NCBI RefSeq assembly: GCF_037975245.1
Contig: NC_092572.1
Location: forward strand, 11,169,769 to 11,233,768
Direction of reading: 5' to 3'
DNA from: Apostichopus japonicus
Lineage: Eukaryota > Echinodermata > Holothuroidea > Aspidochirotida > Stichopodidae
DNA: 64,000 bases
Shown here: positions 25,101 to 36,891 of the stretch, one piece after another
Position numbering within the stretch: position 1 is the first letter of the stretch
How the letters are laid out: the number at the start of each line of letters is the position of its first letter
Program-made: the position numbers and the translations under genes
The notes under the pieces: generated by a model
Told to the model about the DNA's origin: nothing
The model's database searches: none
Seen by the model: the letters and a program-made list of their open reading frames with translations, nothing else

Positions 25101-27169
25101 ACCATTTATGATCACCAGGGGTTTTCGGTACTTCGAGTGTAATAACTAGCATTAGATAAAAAGTGTACATGCTAAGAATGTGAAAAGAGTACTCACAGAG
25201 GACCAAAATCCTAACGCTGGAAAAAGTGTTACTCTGATCGAAGGCTCGAAAAATAAGAAATTTATTATGAAAATTTCTTTTGCTTTGAAATATTGACGAT
25301 TGACACAGAGAAGTTATGTTATCTTTCGTAGTACGATCGGGTGACAAACTTATACGTAATTCTAAGTTATCATTTCCAATACTCAATGTAATATTTGAAA
25401 TGTCCATCAAACCAGACGTGTAATTCACACAGCATGTCGCAAAAATAGGTTCTCCTTCTTTGAACGTGTCTTTGTCAACAGAAAGTATTGGCATACCTGG
25501 AAGAAAAGAAAGCTTATTTTTATATCATATTTTTACTTTTTATGTTGTTTTTTGGTGTTTTTTTTCACATTTTTATTTGTGTTGTGATTAAGAAATGTAT
25601 TCATTTATATGATACGCATGACAGGAATAATTGATTTCCATCAATAAAGATAAAACCATGTGTAGTGAACGATTTATTGGCCTTGGGCCAGAACAAAAAC
25701 AATGTGACCAGACTCGATCAAACGGATGCACACGTTATAGATCTGTATCATCACGCACTAAGACCTTTGTTCAAAGTTTTGAACAAAAAAATCTAAACTT
25801 TTTTATTTTGTGTATGAAATATATCATTAATAGTAGCTTCTGTAGCTGTAAAGCTTTGGTCGTTTTAGGATATAATAACACTGTTAAGTTAAACAATATT
25901 GGTTTTTATCAGAAAGTGCAATTGAAAATTAAGAATATAGTTCAATAGAACTAACAGCGATATGTCTGTGCCTGATTGATAAAAAAATGGTCACTTTCAG
26001 TTTCAGCAATATTTAATATAATAATATTAATATATTAATATATTAATAATACATTAAAAATTGATGATATTTTATGATTAAATTTTAGTTCGTAAACTAT
26101 TAACTAATCTTTACGAACCTCTAACATGCAAGGAAGATGATTTTTACACAGTTGAGGGATTTCCGTTGAACACATAGAGAAGATCACATTGTTAACAACT
26201 TAAAACGTAAAACAAATGTTTACAGCTTGAAACATGTTATTACCTTGAACCATTAACGTCACGTCATGGGTTTCTACATCTTGTGTATCATACTTTGGGT
26301 ATTGAATACATGAGTAGTTTCCAGCATCTTCAAATTTAGTTTGATTTTTCACTAAAGTAGATATCGAACGGTTTAAGTTAACGGTCAAAGAAAATTTCTT
26401 ATAATCAATGACAGTCCCTTCGTTGTAGGTAGCAATCACGTCATCGTTGCTTTTCCATACCAACGTATCCAGAGAAGAAATCAGATGACACATCAGGGAA
26501 ATATGTTCTCCTTCAATTACAACTTTCAAATTATCTGAACGTTGCGCTAAGAAACAATATTTGTAAAGCATTAATAATTAACATTTACTTTATTTCCATG
26601 CGTGCTACTTTATTATCATACAGAAAACGGCCTATATATTTTGAAACAAAGCAGGGCGTGATCACCGATCGAAGCCAACTAATAAAGAAGTCATACTATT
26701 ACATAATCAAACACACAACAGTTTGTATATTCAAATTGGTCATTTAGTTAAGTTTAATCTACTTTATTGATGAGCCTTCTTGGTTCTTAATTTGTTTTTA
26801 TATAACATATGAATCGTTTATCAAAAACTTACTTAAGGTTTCGACCTGAGGTGTTTTTCAATGTTCTTACTTGTTAATATGTCTAATTTGTTTTATCAAT
26901 GGTGGTATCACAGAGTCTTTATGATTGTGCGAACGTCAAGTATAACTGTACACTGTCTGTAGATTCACTTTACTTAAGCAGTGCTGACTTCATTTAGATT
27001 AAAATAATATCATTGTTAACTACATCTCACGTGTTTAATCGAAGAGCAATTATGATGTAAGCGCAAGTAGAAATTTAGAACTCAGTAAAAAGCACTTACC
27101 ATTAAGCGTGTTCAAAAGGGATGTCAGTACAAAGAAAAACATTGTTTTGGATGGTATCTGAAGAAACAT
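22009..27169 (-). CDS. Receptor C: three-Ig receptor with YIDI tail
   Basis: Exons on the minus strand are: signal peptide 27169-27100, Ig1 26546-26244, Ig2 25496-25197, Ig3 24649-24341, membrane exon 23256-23110, cytoplasmic 22788-22728, tail 22165-22009. They total 1347 nt with all phases matching, giving 448 aa. The layout is that of receptor B. Ig3 is three codons longer than in B. The membrane helix lies around AIITCVILIAFLTGAVTC. The tail motif is YIDI rather than YIDM, so the Met favoured by p85 SH2 is lost; other SH2 domains could still bind. The leader differs from A and B in its middle part. The signal exon is followed to the right by DNA unlike that of A and B beyond about 27300, so the upstream control region may differ. 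Confidence 0.8.
23500..23625 (-). repeat. SINE/LINE-like tail
   Basis: Read on the minus strand, this ends with tataaatcgctataaatacg and an AT-rich simple tract of tta repeats. This form is common at the 3' ends of invertebrate SINEs and LINEs. It lies in the intron between the membrane exon and Ig3 of receptor C. Only the tail is recognisable. Confidence 0.4.
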
Positions 27170-27299
27170 TGTAAAACAGTGAACGATGATGTTCTGGCCC
27201 GTGTTAATGTCCATGAAGGCACTGATTTTGCAAAACAGAGAAGTTCGTAAAATGACTAGAAAGGAAAAGTGAAGTTGAAATTTGAGGTTAAAGATCACT

Positions 27300-28550
27300 T
27301 TCTATAGACTGTTGCCTTCAGTTAGAACAATGAGATGGTTGCTAATCATTAATCGTTAGCCTATGTATGCGTCTTAAGTCGTACTATGTTTCAATTAGTA
27401 ATACATTTATAGACGCTGTAAAGTAAGTTATCGAATGGTTTCGGAGAGGAACATCAATAGACTTCGAACAAACATTAGGTATCTTACAAGATATCCGTCC
27501 TTCATATAATCTTCATATGGGATTTGGATAAAGAATTTATACATATATTGTCAACGGTGTACGATGTGTTTACGTTACGCAAGATGCTGCACTCCAGTTA
27601 TTGTGTTTGTTGCGGGCCGTCTTGCGTAACATAAACACACTGCATACCGTTTACAGTATATACTAGATTTCTTTATGACGTATTTTGGCAATCAATATGT
27701 CAATGTTTCTTGTACCGTACATGTATGTTTCACATGTATACCTTATATTTAATGATTACATATGTTTAATCGTAAGAATTGAAGTGTTGCTTTATTAACG
27801 AACTCGATTAATTATATATCACAAATACATCCATATGTATTTGAAACCACTAAGTCACGTGCAGTCTTAGCTTGTAGGATTTTATTTCTCAAAGTTTTGA
27901 TTTTAAAACAATAATATACTCTATGATGAAACGTAAATAACAAATATCAAATCAGTTATGTTTTCCCTCAAAAAATAGTGGGTAATTGTGACAAAGGATA
28001 TTTTTTTAATACAAAGGAAGCCATCGTGGCTAACAATGGCAAACAATTCTAATAAAATTAACAAGAAGCTGTACAGCGCCTCACTTTATCAATATTGTGT
28101 GTGTGTTTGTACAGAAGGAAGAGATGTACCTATACAGAGGAAGCCTTTCACTTGTACGAGAAAGTTACAGCTACAATCAACAAGTTGGTACAAAAGCATT
28201 CACCTGTTACCCGAAAACATGTCACCTATTACAGGCGATTCCACTTTGAAAGGTTAATGTGTGCTTCACTCACTTCGTTCACAATACTTTTGAAAGCTCA
28301 TCGTATCAGTCAAGCGTTCACAACTATTAACAACTAATTATTTTGTTCATTCATTTTTGCTTTCTTTTCTCGTTTCCTCTCCTGCGCCATACACACCCTC
28401 CCGGTGGATATGCTGGCGTAATAAATCACTACTATTTATTAAGAATGTAATTGTTCGTTAAGTATGTTAATTGAACAATTGATGCAGGAAAACGGAAGAA
28501 GGTTTCTTTTATATACGTTTCAAAGCATTCTTGGCAATTGCGATATGTAA
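27300..28550. other. Spacer right of receptor C
   Basis: Similarity to units A and B fades after the receptor C signal exon and returns briefly near 27780-27840. Apart from the hairpin at 27543-27661 I see no gene. Two overlapping open frames near 27988-28337 resemble nothing I know. Confidence 0.4.
27543..27661. repeat. Hairpin / MITE-like inverted repeat
   Basis: Arms of about 42 bases at 27543-27584 and 27620-27661 are near-perfect inverse copies around a 35-base loop. The core of the arm is gttacgcaaga. There is no coding capacity. It is probably a tiny non-autonomous DNA element or a foldback. Confidence 0.6.
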
Positions 28551-28555
28551 TAGTA

Positions 28556-31500
28556 CACTGAAAAAATAAACTAGTCAATATTGCCACGGACTAACGTTAA
28601 ATTAGTCTTTAACGTTAGTCAATGCACCCGGACTAGCAAAAATCTTCGTTTCATCGCTGCTTCTTAGTTAGTTTACACTGACTAAGGAAAATATAATCGC
28701 AGCTTAGTCGGTGGCGACGGACTAAGGTATTTTAACCCATGGACTAAGAACGATACGGACACCCGATTTACGCCATAATCGTAGCTTAGTCGGTGTCGAC
28801 GGACTAATGTATTTTAACCCAATTCGATTCACTTCAATTTGGAAACCGAGAGGCAACGGCAGCTTGCTGGGCTTGGCATAGTTTCATACGATCACTCTAA
28901 GCAACTTTCAACCGTAAATCACCCAAGAAGGTCTTTAGAAGAATGGAGGTATTAACTGCATCATCGGCCTACCTGTTATTCCTTTAACTAGAAGGTAAAA
29001 TTAAAGTTAATTGTTAGGCCACTGGCACTAGTACTGTATTATGGTTAGTGTAATGCTACCGTTGTCACGTTGGCGTTTCGCAATACACAAGTGCAATGAC
29101 AGTGAGTAGCCTATAGGCTTCTACTGGGTACTGCAGTGCATTCTCAACACTAAAGTGTGCATTCTAAACACCAATTAACAATGTGTTATGTGTGTATTGG
29201 GCTAAATTGAACAGTGGCACATAATCTTCTAATTTATTCCCAAACAAATGCTGGAACTATAAGTCTCAATAGTTTATTTGAAGTCTACACTCATTTGGTA
29301 AAGATTTCCTGTAATTTCCCATGTGAATCTAAATGGGTAGGCTTTGTGATATTGAATAAGCAAGGCTAGACCTTCAAACGTACATTCACAGTAGGCTGAA
29401 CAAATTATGTTGGCTAGTCAACGGTATTATATGTTGCGAGCAGTCAGGATGCACGCTTCAGTTCTATTTAACCTTTTCATTTATCATTTTTTAGTATTTA
29501 ATTTCCGGTCACGCCCAGGAAACAATTGCGACATTCCTTCACGGTCGACTTGTTTACTGTAAGAAGTATTAACCGTTTTTTCTCAGGAAAGCTTGATAGT
29601 CTGAAGTTATTATAACATGTGCTTTTAGTATACTGCCAAAAGAGTAAGTTGTTGTATTTGTATTGATATTTTATGTAGAAGTAACGGAAAATTTAGTATG
29701 TTTAGTTTGGTCTAATTGCACGTTTTTTTACTGTCCAATGTAGTGCAGGGTTCACTTGCGCGAATTCAAATTATTCTGTTTATGTGTATGTATATACATC
29801 GATTCTTAGATTATGATGTTTTTTTGACATTTATTTGTAATTCAAGCATATCTGTTTAGTAGCAAAGTTTAAAGGTTAAGATTAACTAGTTTTCTCTTTT
29901 TGATCCTAGATTGAATGAAACTCATTGGCGTAAATAATAGATCAGATGATACAGTTTAACGCAGTTGCTAAAACTCTGGGTATTCTCTAGTCTTCGCCGG
30001 TCCATTATATACTTTAGTACTACTAGTAAGACTAAATCAAAACGACCGTAGACAAACTTAGTGTAACAAAGTACTGATTCTCCTCTAGCCTAGGTCTAAA
30101 CAGGCTTGTTATGTGAGCAAGCAAAATAACAACTAAAAACGATTAGGCCTATAAATAAGTTGGCTCAGTGCATTTCTGTTTCTAAAATTTTATATTTTTA
30201 AAGATCATAAAAACAAACAAAGATTTAGCCCATGTTTTATTATCTCTGTATTCTGGGCATTTGATTCTGGTTGCAATGGTGATGACACTCTCGTTCAAAT
30301 TTTCAGCTTTATACAGTCTGCTTCAAACTTTGGGATTGTTTTTTTGAGACTATAGTGGAAGCAAATCTCACATAACTTTGTGGTGACAACTTTATTTTAT
30401 TTTTTTTCAAAAGATGAATTCTTTGCTGTTTCATTTTTCCAGCAGGAATTGAAAAGCCAAATATCTAAGTCAAGGGTGAGCTTTCCTGTGATGTACGACA
30501 CCAGTGTGGAGGCAACAACAGAAGAGGAGAACTGTGTTATATATGGCTTAAAGACATGTTTTAAGATGATATATTGGTACCCTTCGCAGAACAAAAGAGT
30601 TTATCCAAGAGTCCAAAAAGCAAAGGAACAAGTACCATAGAGAAAAAAGATGGAAGAGTGAGTTTAACTATTGTACCCAACTGTTTAATGATATTTAAGA
30701 TACTTTTCATAACCTGTTTTAAAAAAAAACAGTCTAGTTTATCATTTACGTGCAAGCTTCATAAGTTTGGTCAAATTTTCACTGATCTGTAGAGCGGGAG
30801 TCCAGAGGGTTTGGTTAGCTGGGAAGGTAACCAATTGCCTGGTACATCACAATGTTCACAATGCATTCCTGTATATGAAACCTGACGACTGGCAAACCGA
30901 CTGTGGTGGATGTGGCTGGGAGAGCAATTTTAAAGTCACCTAATAGCTAACCTAGAGCAGCTTTCATGGTAACCACATCAAAGTAAGAACAATGTGTCAG
31001 GTATGGCCCCAAGAGCAACAAATGGCCATTGCCAGTAATTATTGGTGGTGGGGTACCCCTGCCAGTGATCTATAATTGACCCCTCACGGCTGACCTAGGT
31101 CAGCTCATGAGGTAACCACTTGAAACCTACTGGAAAATGTTGGTTAGGGCTTCAGATACAAGGGATGGGCATTGCCAGTAATTTTTATTGGTGGGGTACC
31201 CCTGCCAGTAGACCCCCAATATGCCCATCCCCTCATTGACCTAGGTGAGCTCATGATTTGACCAGTTGAAACCTACAGGAAAATGATAGGTATCACTTCA
31301 TATGTAAGGATGGGCATTTCCAGTATTTTATATTGGTGGGCCACCACTGCCAGAGTTCGCCCATCCCTTACATATAGAATCCTGTTAATAATTTTCCAGT
31401 AGTTTTCAACTGGTTAAATCATGAGCTGACCTAGATCAATGAGGGGGGGGGGGGCTTTTTGGGGGTCTACTGTCAGGAGTACCCCACTAATATAAATTAC

Positions 31501-33348
31501 TGGAAATGCCCATCCCTTACATATATATAGAGTCCTGCCAATCATTTTACAGTAGTTTTCAACTGGTTACCTCATGAGCTAATCTAGGTCAATGGGGGAT
31601 GGGCATTTTGGGGGTCTACTGGCAGGGTTACCCCACCAATGTAAATGACTGGAAATGCCCATCCCTTACATATGAAGTGATACCTATCATTTTCCAGTAA
31701 TTTTTCAACTGGTTATCTCATGAGCTGACCTAGGTCAATGAGGGAATGGGCATTTTGGGGGTCTACTGGCAGGGGTACCCCCCCCCAATATAAATTACTG
31801 GAAATTCCCATCCCTTACATATGAAGTGATACCATTTTCCAGTAGTTTTCAACTGGTTACATCATGAGCTCATCTAGGTCAATGGGGGATGGGCATTTTG
31901 GGGGTCTACTGGCAGGGGTACCCCACCAATAAAAATTACTGGCAATGCCCATCAGTTGTATCTGAAGCCCTAACCAACATTTTCCAGTAGGTTTCAAGTG
32001 GTTACCTCATGAGCTGACCTAGGTCAGCCTTGAGGGGTCAAATATAGATCACTGGCAGGGGTACCCCATCACCAATAATTACTGGCAATGGCCATTTGTT
32101 GCTCTTGGGGCCATACCTGACATATTGTACTTACTTTGATGTGTTATCATGAAAACTGATCTAGGTTAGCTATCAGGTGACTTTAAAATTGCTCTCCCAG
32201 CCACACCCACCACAGTCGGTTTGCCAGTCGTCAGGTTTCATTGTGATGTACATTGTGATGTACATTGAACATTGTGATGTACACGGCAATTGGTTACCTT
32301 CCCAGCTAACCAAACCCTCTGGGATCCCTGTCTATTGGGATCATTATTAACATGATTAACATAATTATTAAGCTTTGAGAAATAACTTGGTGTTATGCTG
32401 TGCAAAGCTAATAATGATTTGGTAAAGCTGCTATTCCTGGCTTATAATTTGAGGGACCTAGATTTAAATGTATACCTCCCAATATGTTATAAAATTTTAA
32501 TGTAAATGTATGTTTATGATAATGTGAGTTATCATGTGCTATATCTGTATCTGTGCTTACACGTATATCATATTTTCTGTTCACAGGTCAATAATGGTGC
32601 AGATTTTGGCTTCCTGAAGACAAGTGGGAGGCCATTTGTAGTTAAGAGAAACACTCTTTGTTCGTGAAGACTTAACTGGTGTCGATTTGGGGTACCACTT
32701 TAAAAGGAAAGTCATGAGGAACCCTTGCCCAAGATTCAACTTTGCATTATTGTGCAGTGCTATACTTTTGCGATTCATGTTTGATCCATTAAGTTGTCTT
32801 AACTTTGTTGGAAAAAAATTAGATTTTCAGATTTTATTAACAGTGATTTCTTCTCTATCTGTCGAAAGTCAGCCTTTTGTAGACATCAGAAGTTTTATCA
32901 GAAATAAATACTGCCAACGTACACATTATTTGTGTTTCTTCTTCTCTCTTTTCTTTCAGTGATGCTAGTCAGTGAAACTAGTCGGGTTTAATTCTTTCAG
33001 TGAATCTAGTCGGTGCAACTAGTCAGTCGATACGGACTAAGAAAGGTTAGTCGGGAGAGGCACCATCCTGACTAATGTAAAACCTGCTAAAAACTAGTCG
33101 GTGGCTCATATAAATTAATCGGTAAAGACCGACTAATGTCACCAACTAATGTAACTGACTAATATACATTTACCGACTAAGAAATTGTTGATCGACTAAG
33201 CTGACGGACTAAGATGACCGACTAAGAAATCCAACTGACTAAGGAATAAATTAGTCGGTATAGCAACTGACCAAGGCTATGTTAGTCGGGAGAGGCACCA
33301 GATGGACTAACGCTATGTTAGTCGGTGAACCAATTTAAGTTTTCAGTG
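28556..33348. mobile_element. TA-flanked DNA element with subterminal TTAGTC arrays
   Basis: Both ends are CACTGAAAA in inverse orientation, next to TA on each side (28554-28555 and 33349-33350). Inside each end there are many copies of GACTAA/TTAGTC, often as TTAGTCGGT. About eleven lie in 28590-28820 and more than fifteen in 32960-33345, on both strands. This is typical of subterminal binding repeats of a non-autonomous DNA transposon. The TA duplication suggests a TA-targeting superfamily, but I cannot assign one. No transposase frame is visible. The middle holds the foldback core at 30796-32330. Confidence 0.55.
30796..32330. repeat. Foldback core with tandem units of about 145 bases
   Basis: The outer arms, from ccagagggtttggttagctg at about 30802 and its inverse ending near 32321, pair over several hundred bases. 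The right arm carries about five direct units, marked by ctaggtc or a variant at 31431, 31584, 31730, 31874 and 32019. Each unit contains gggatgggcattt, gggtctactggcagg and gcccatccctta. The left arm carries the same units inverted. The whole can fold into a long stem, as in foldback transposons. Confidence 0.65.
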
Positions 33349-33478
33349 TAACAACTCAGCTAATTATGTTTTCGCGATGGTAGGTTGGAACGGTGAATGT
33401 AATGGATAATACACCGACTGGAAGCTACCGGAAAGATTCCTTTTCTTTTAACATCAACCTCTCTACCCAGAGACCAAT

Positions 33479-34012
33479 ATGACGTTATCTACCCAATCAG
33501 CCACATCGGCTGCAACTACACAGTTCAACGCAACGGAATTATCTGTTCATTTAGATACGTATGTTTCACACTTTAAGCCACAAACGGTTGTTCCCATTGT
33601 CTCTTTGGCCTCGAAAGCATGAACTAAACTTACTCAAAATACCGGAAGCTGTATGAAAATATTCTATTTCTTTAAAATAATACTCTTATCAGCATCTATA
33701 CGTCTGTTGCATGACTTGACCAATCTAGGTAAATCAACATCACATTTTTTTTGTCGTGGTTTTTTCTATGCAATTCTTTCCGTGATGATGGGCGATGTGG
33801 AAAAGGCTTTCTGGCTCTATATATCAGAATGCGATGGAAGTGCCAGTGGGCCTGCGTTTATCTTCATGGGTGCGTGGACTACAGAATTATGGTTACTGTG
33901 TAAATCCCTTGTGAAAGTAAGACGTAGGCATAACTACCGAAGTCACGTTGCAAAAAGACTTCTAATCGTCTATTTAATCCGTCTATATGTCATATCGTAT
34001 ATTCATTTTTGA
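33479..34012 (+). pseudogene. Broken intronless GPCR-like copy
   Basis: A 47-codon frame starts at 33479 with an N-glycosylation-type NATE sequence and ends at 33622. A second frame, 33653-34012, has hydrophobic stretches, a Cys-Arg-Gly-Phe-Phe segment, then AFWLYIS, and a basic RRRHNYR loop. This spacing resembles transmembrane regions 2-4 of GPR157/cAMP-receptor-type GPCRs, as I recall them. The reading frame is broken and there are no introns, so a decayed retrocopy or a single-exon pseudogene is likely. Family assignment is weak. Confidence 0.3.
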
Positions 34013-34618
34013 AATGTGATGCATTTGGTATCTCTGATTAGTATTTCACAAAATTATGGATTTGGGTGAGGATATACAATGCTAGCTGGAAAAAGGTTTT
34101 GACCACAATTAGAAAACTTTCCCATCAATTTCTTTAATTAATTCTTTAATTTCTTTAATTCAACTACAGTGCATTATAATTTAAATACGCTGTGCTGATC
34201 TTTTGAAGTGAAAAGAAGGTCGCGCTCATGTTCATCGTTAAATAATCCACTAATGTGAAGAAACTTGCATTATTCAGAACAAAGGAAAGTGTTGCTAATT
34301 CTAGTCTTTGTAAATAAATGAAACTATTGATAATCCATTCCAGTCCAATTCAGGAAGGTCGAATTGCTTCTGTAGTCCCGACATTCATATGGCAACGGTT
34401 GCACATTTCGTGACCTCTCTTTCGTTAATATTTGTTAAAAAAATATTAGTTCCATTCCTCGTTTTGAAAAACCTTTAAATGATTTGTATACGATTAAAAG
34501 AGAAACTTCCAAACAAATTGTGTCCATCTGACAGTGAGAGTAACATAATACACTGTAAGCTTTCTTTGTTGTCCACTTCACGAGAGGTTCTTAATTACCA
34601 TTTCTTCAAAATGATTAT

Positions 34619-34712
34619 TACGGAGAGCCAAACGTTCCATAAATGTTGAATATATATTAACTTGGACACTTCACTTTCTTTTCGACATTTATGGAACGTT
34701 TGGCTCTCCGTA
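34619..34712. repeat. Near-perfect hairpin
   Basis: The 31-base arms at 34619-34649 and 34682-34712 differ at one base and enclose a 32-base loop. The arm core is ccaaacgttccataaatg. It could be a mini-MITE, a small structured RNA or a hairpin-forming repeat. I see no evidence of transcription. Confidence 0.6.
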
Positions 34713-35149
34713 GAATATTTTCTTTGTTTCTACAGGCTTTTAATATATAAATCAATGGAATATATTAATAAAAATCAAACAATAAACACGTCAGCTGTTG
34801 CCATCGCTTTTAAATCAGTCAACTTCAAGCTCAGGTAAATAGAACATCAACGTGAGAGCTCTTTGTTTACAGTATACTCCTGAATAAGCGATGGATATCT
34901 CGAACATGTTATCACATTTGTATTGATCTTGTCATGTTAATAAAAGGTTAGCAAACTTTCTTTATAACATTTAATCATCCAAGTTGGATACATATTGTTA
35001 ATAGAAACATTCCGAATACTAAATCTTAACTTGCAGTCTCGTATTACAAAATATTGTAATGTGCATGTTAATAATTTTATTAAAAAAGGATTATACTTAC
35101 GTTAATTAAATTTTATAGACGAAATAATGAAACTCATATTTACTACAAG

Positions 35150-35350
35150 AAATTTGATTCAAAAGAAGGTTCAAGCGTCTTAAAAACTCACTTATTCACG
35201 TGCTACCGTCATTGGACCTTGTAATTTGTTCGATCCTTTCGGGTATCTTTAAATTTGTGTTTTACTTTGTTGTATTTTTGTACTCCTTTTGTTTCTCGTT
35301 AAGCGCATTGAGATCTCCAGGATAATGCGCTATATAAATAAGTATTATTA
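35150..35350 (+). repeat. 3' end of a non-LTR element or SINE
   Basis: The sequence runs through a C-terminal-like Phe-Lys-Arg-Leu-Lys stretch, then gcgcattgagatctccagg and gcgctatataaataagtatt with a short ATT-type tail. This is the usual look of L2/CR1-type LINE 3' ends and of SINEs that borrow them. It is truncated at the 5' side. Confidence 0.5.
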
Positions 35351-36466
35351 CTATTGTTCATACTAAACAATTCTGAATTGTATAAAACAAACACAGGCCA
35401 CAAGTTGCCGTATAAAGAGAACTTCGATGAAATTGATTAATTGTCCATTTCATATAGTTGTTTATATACTTCATGTTGTCATAATGAAAGGATACTAAGG
35501 AATAAAGAAACTTAAATGAAATACAATGTAAGTGTAATTTAATACAATTTTTTTTTATGTTGAAAATCGATTTTCGTATATTAATATGTGGTACTCTTTA
35601 TCGTACCATGAGAAAGCGACATTATATTCTCACGTACCTTTAAATGTTATAAAATGTTTGTCAATTTTTTGAAATTTAAATATATTGCTGTTTTCAAATA
35701 TATGTAACAGAATATATGAGCATCATAGAATGTCATCAGACATAAATTGATTATAAGATGTTTCAATGAATTTAAAATAACATTGCTAATCGTGGCAAGA
35801 AATTGATCTTTGAAATTCAGTAATGCCAAGTGAATATCTTTTACACAGTGCGTTCATATCTGTAGTTTCATTATTTTCATTTTTTGTTTTTCGTTCATTG
35901 TTAAAGTTTCCATTTATTAAACATTTCAATTGAGACATGTTGGTACATTCTGTATCACAATATATTAATAATGCAACGTGCTATCTTTGCAAATCTGACA
36001 CGCTTCGTTCCAAATAATTAAGAACATTTAAAACACAAAATGAGACTTGCGAATCGATATGTATATTACGAACTTCCTGATCAATGAAAGGAGATGAGTA
36101 TCAACTCACTTAAAACCGAACAATCGTCTTAAGTTTATACATTCAGAGGCCATCTTTTGTGAGTTTCAACAAGAAGACAAAGATGAATTGATGACTCAAA
36201 CGTACATGTCTTCAAGACATACATTGTGGAAAGGTTAGCTAGTGACCTTAATTCACTCAGCCGCGAGAGAAGCGTTTGCTTAAATTTTGTAACAACGTAG
36301 ACTATGGACAAACCATTTTGTAATACATTGTTTTTATTTATTCAGAATGATTAACTTGTTTCAAGTAAATACGAAAACATTATAAGAAATCTAAACGCCC
36401 CTTAACCCCTCTTTCATCCCCCTCACCCACCTACCTCCTTCACCCACCCGATTTGTATTTTTGTTA

Positions 36467-36472
36467 TTTATT
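36467..36472 (-). terminator. Candidate poly(A) signal of R1
   Basis: AATAAA on the minus strand, about 285 bases beyond the R1 stop at 36757. It is the nearest clear hexamer I noticed. Confidence 0.35.
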
Positions 36473-36756
36473 ATGTTATTTTCTTTTATAATATATTATG
36501 TGCACAATACATTAGAAATGTTAAAGAAGCATGGAAAACGCATTTTAAGATATTCTTTTTTTCTGAAAGAATTAGCAAAACGTATGCTTGAATTGAAAAC
36601 ATGCGTACGTTCGAACCTTTCAACCAACGTAAGTTCAAATAATTCATAACAACTGAGTGATGCTTAGTAGAAACCAAGGTCCACTAACTTTTCGTGTGAT
36701 TCAAAACTAACAATCGAGTCCAGTCTTAATACAGATCTGTAAGACGAAATGATATT

Positions 36757-36891
36757 CTAAAGACTAGTCGTAATAATATCATGTCTGTCTACCGTTACGT
36801 GCGCACTCATCGACATGTATCCATCCTCGTCATCACTTACGCTTGGCGAAGAGCAACTGCTGCTTTCACTATCATCGTCTGGCATCAGTTT
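36757..36891 (-). CDS. R1 exon 20: C-terminal tail with YMSM
   Basis: This last exon follows ttatttcag in phase 0 and ends in TAG. It encodes 44 residues. An acidic, Ser-rich stretch leads into DEDGYMSMS, with Tyr at about 1235. YMSM fits the p85 SH2 consensus YxxM. The Ser-rich acidic run also resembles casein-kinase-2-type sites. Confidence 0.8.
   Translation of the reverse strand, partial: KLMPDDDSESSSCSSPSVSDDEDGYMSMSAHVTVDRHDIITTSL

Larger units (their letters stand above)
34020..36450. other. Intergenic stretch 3' of R1
   Basis: This stretch holds a hairpin at 34619-34712 and a LINE-type 3' tail near 35150-35350. The rest is AT-rich, and I see no gene in it. Confidence 0.45.

Noticed and set aside
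30380-30792. Overlapping frames inside the TA-flanked element
   Set aside because: They show no transposase motif, zinc finger or other recognisable feature, and their lengths are ordinary for this base composition.
31441-31454. G homopolymer, and similar runs near 23440, 37100, 46215, 59980 and 60855
   Set aside because: Simple homopolymers, some perhaps assembly noise. No further structure is seen around them.
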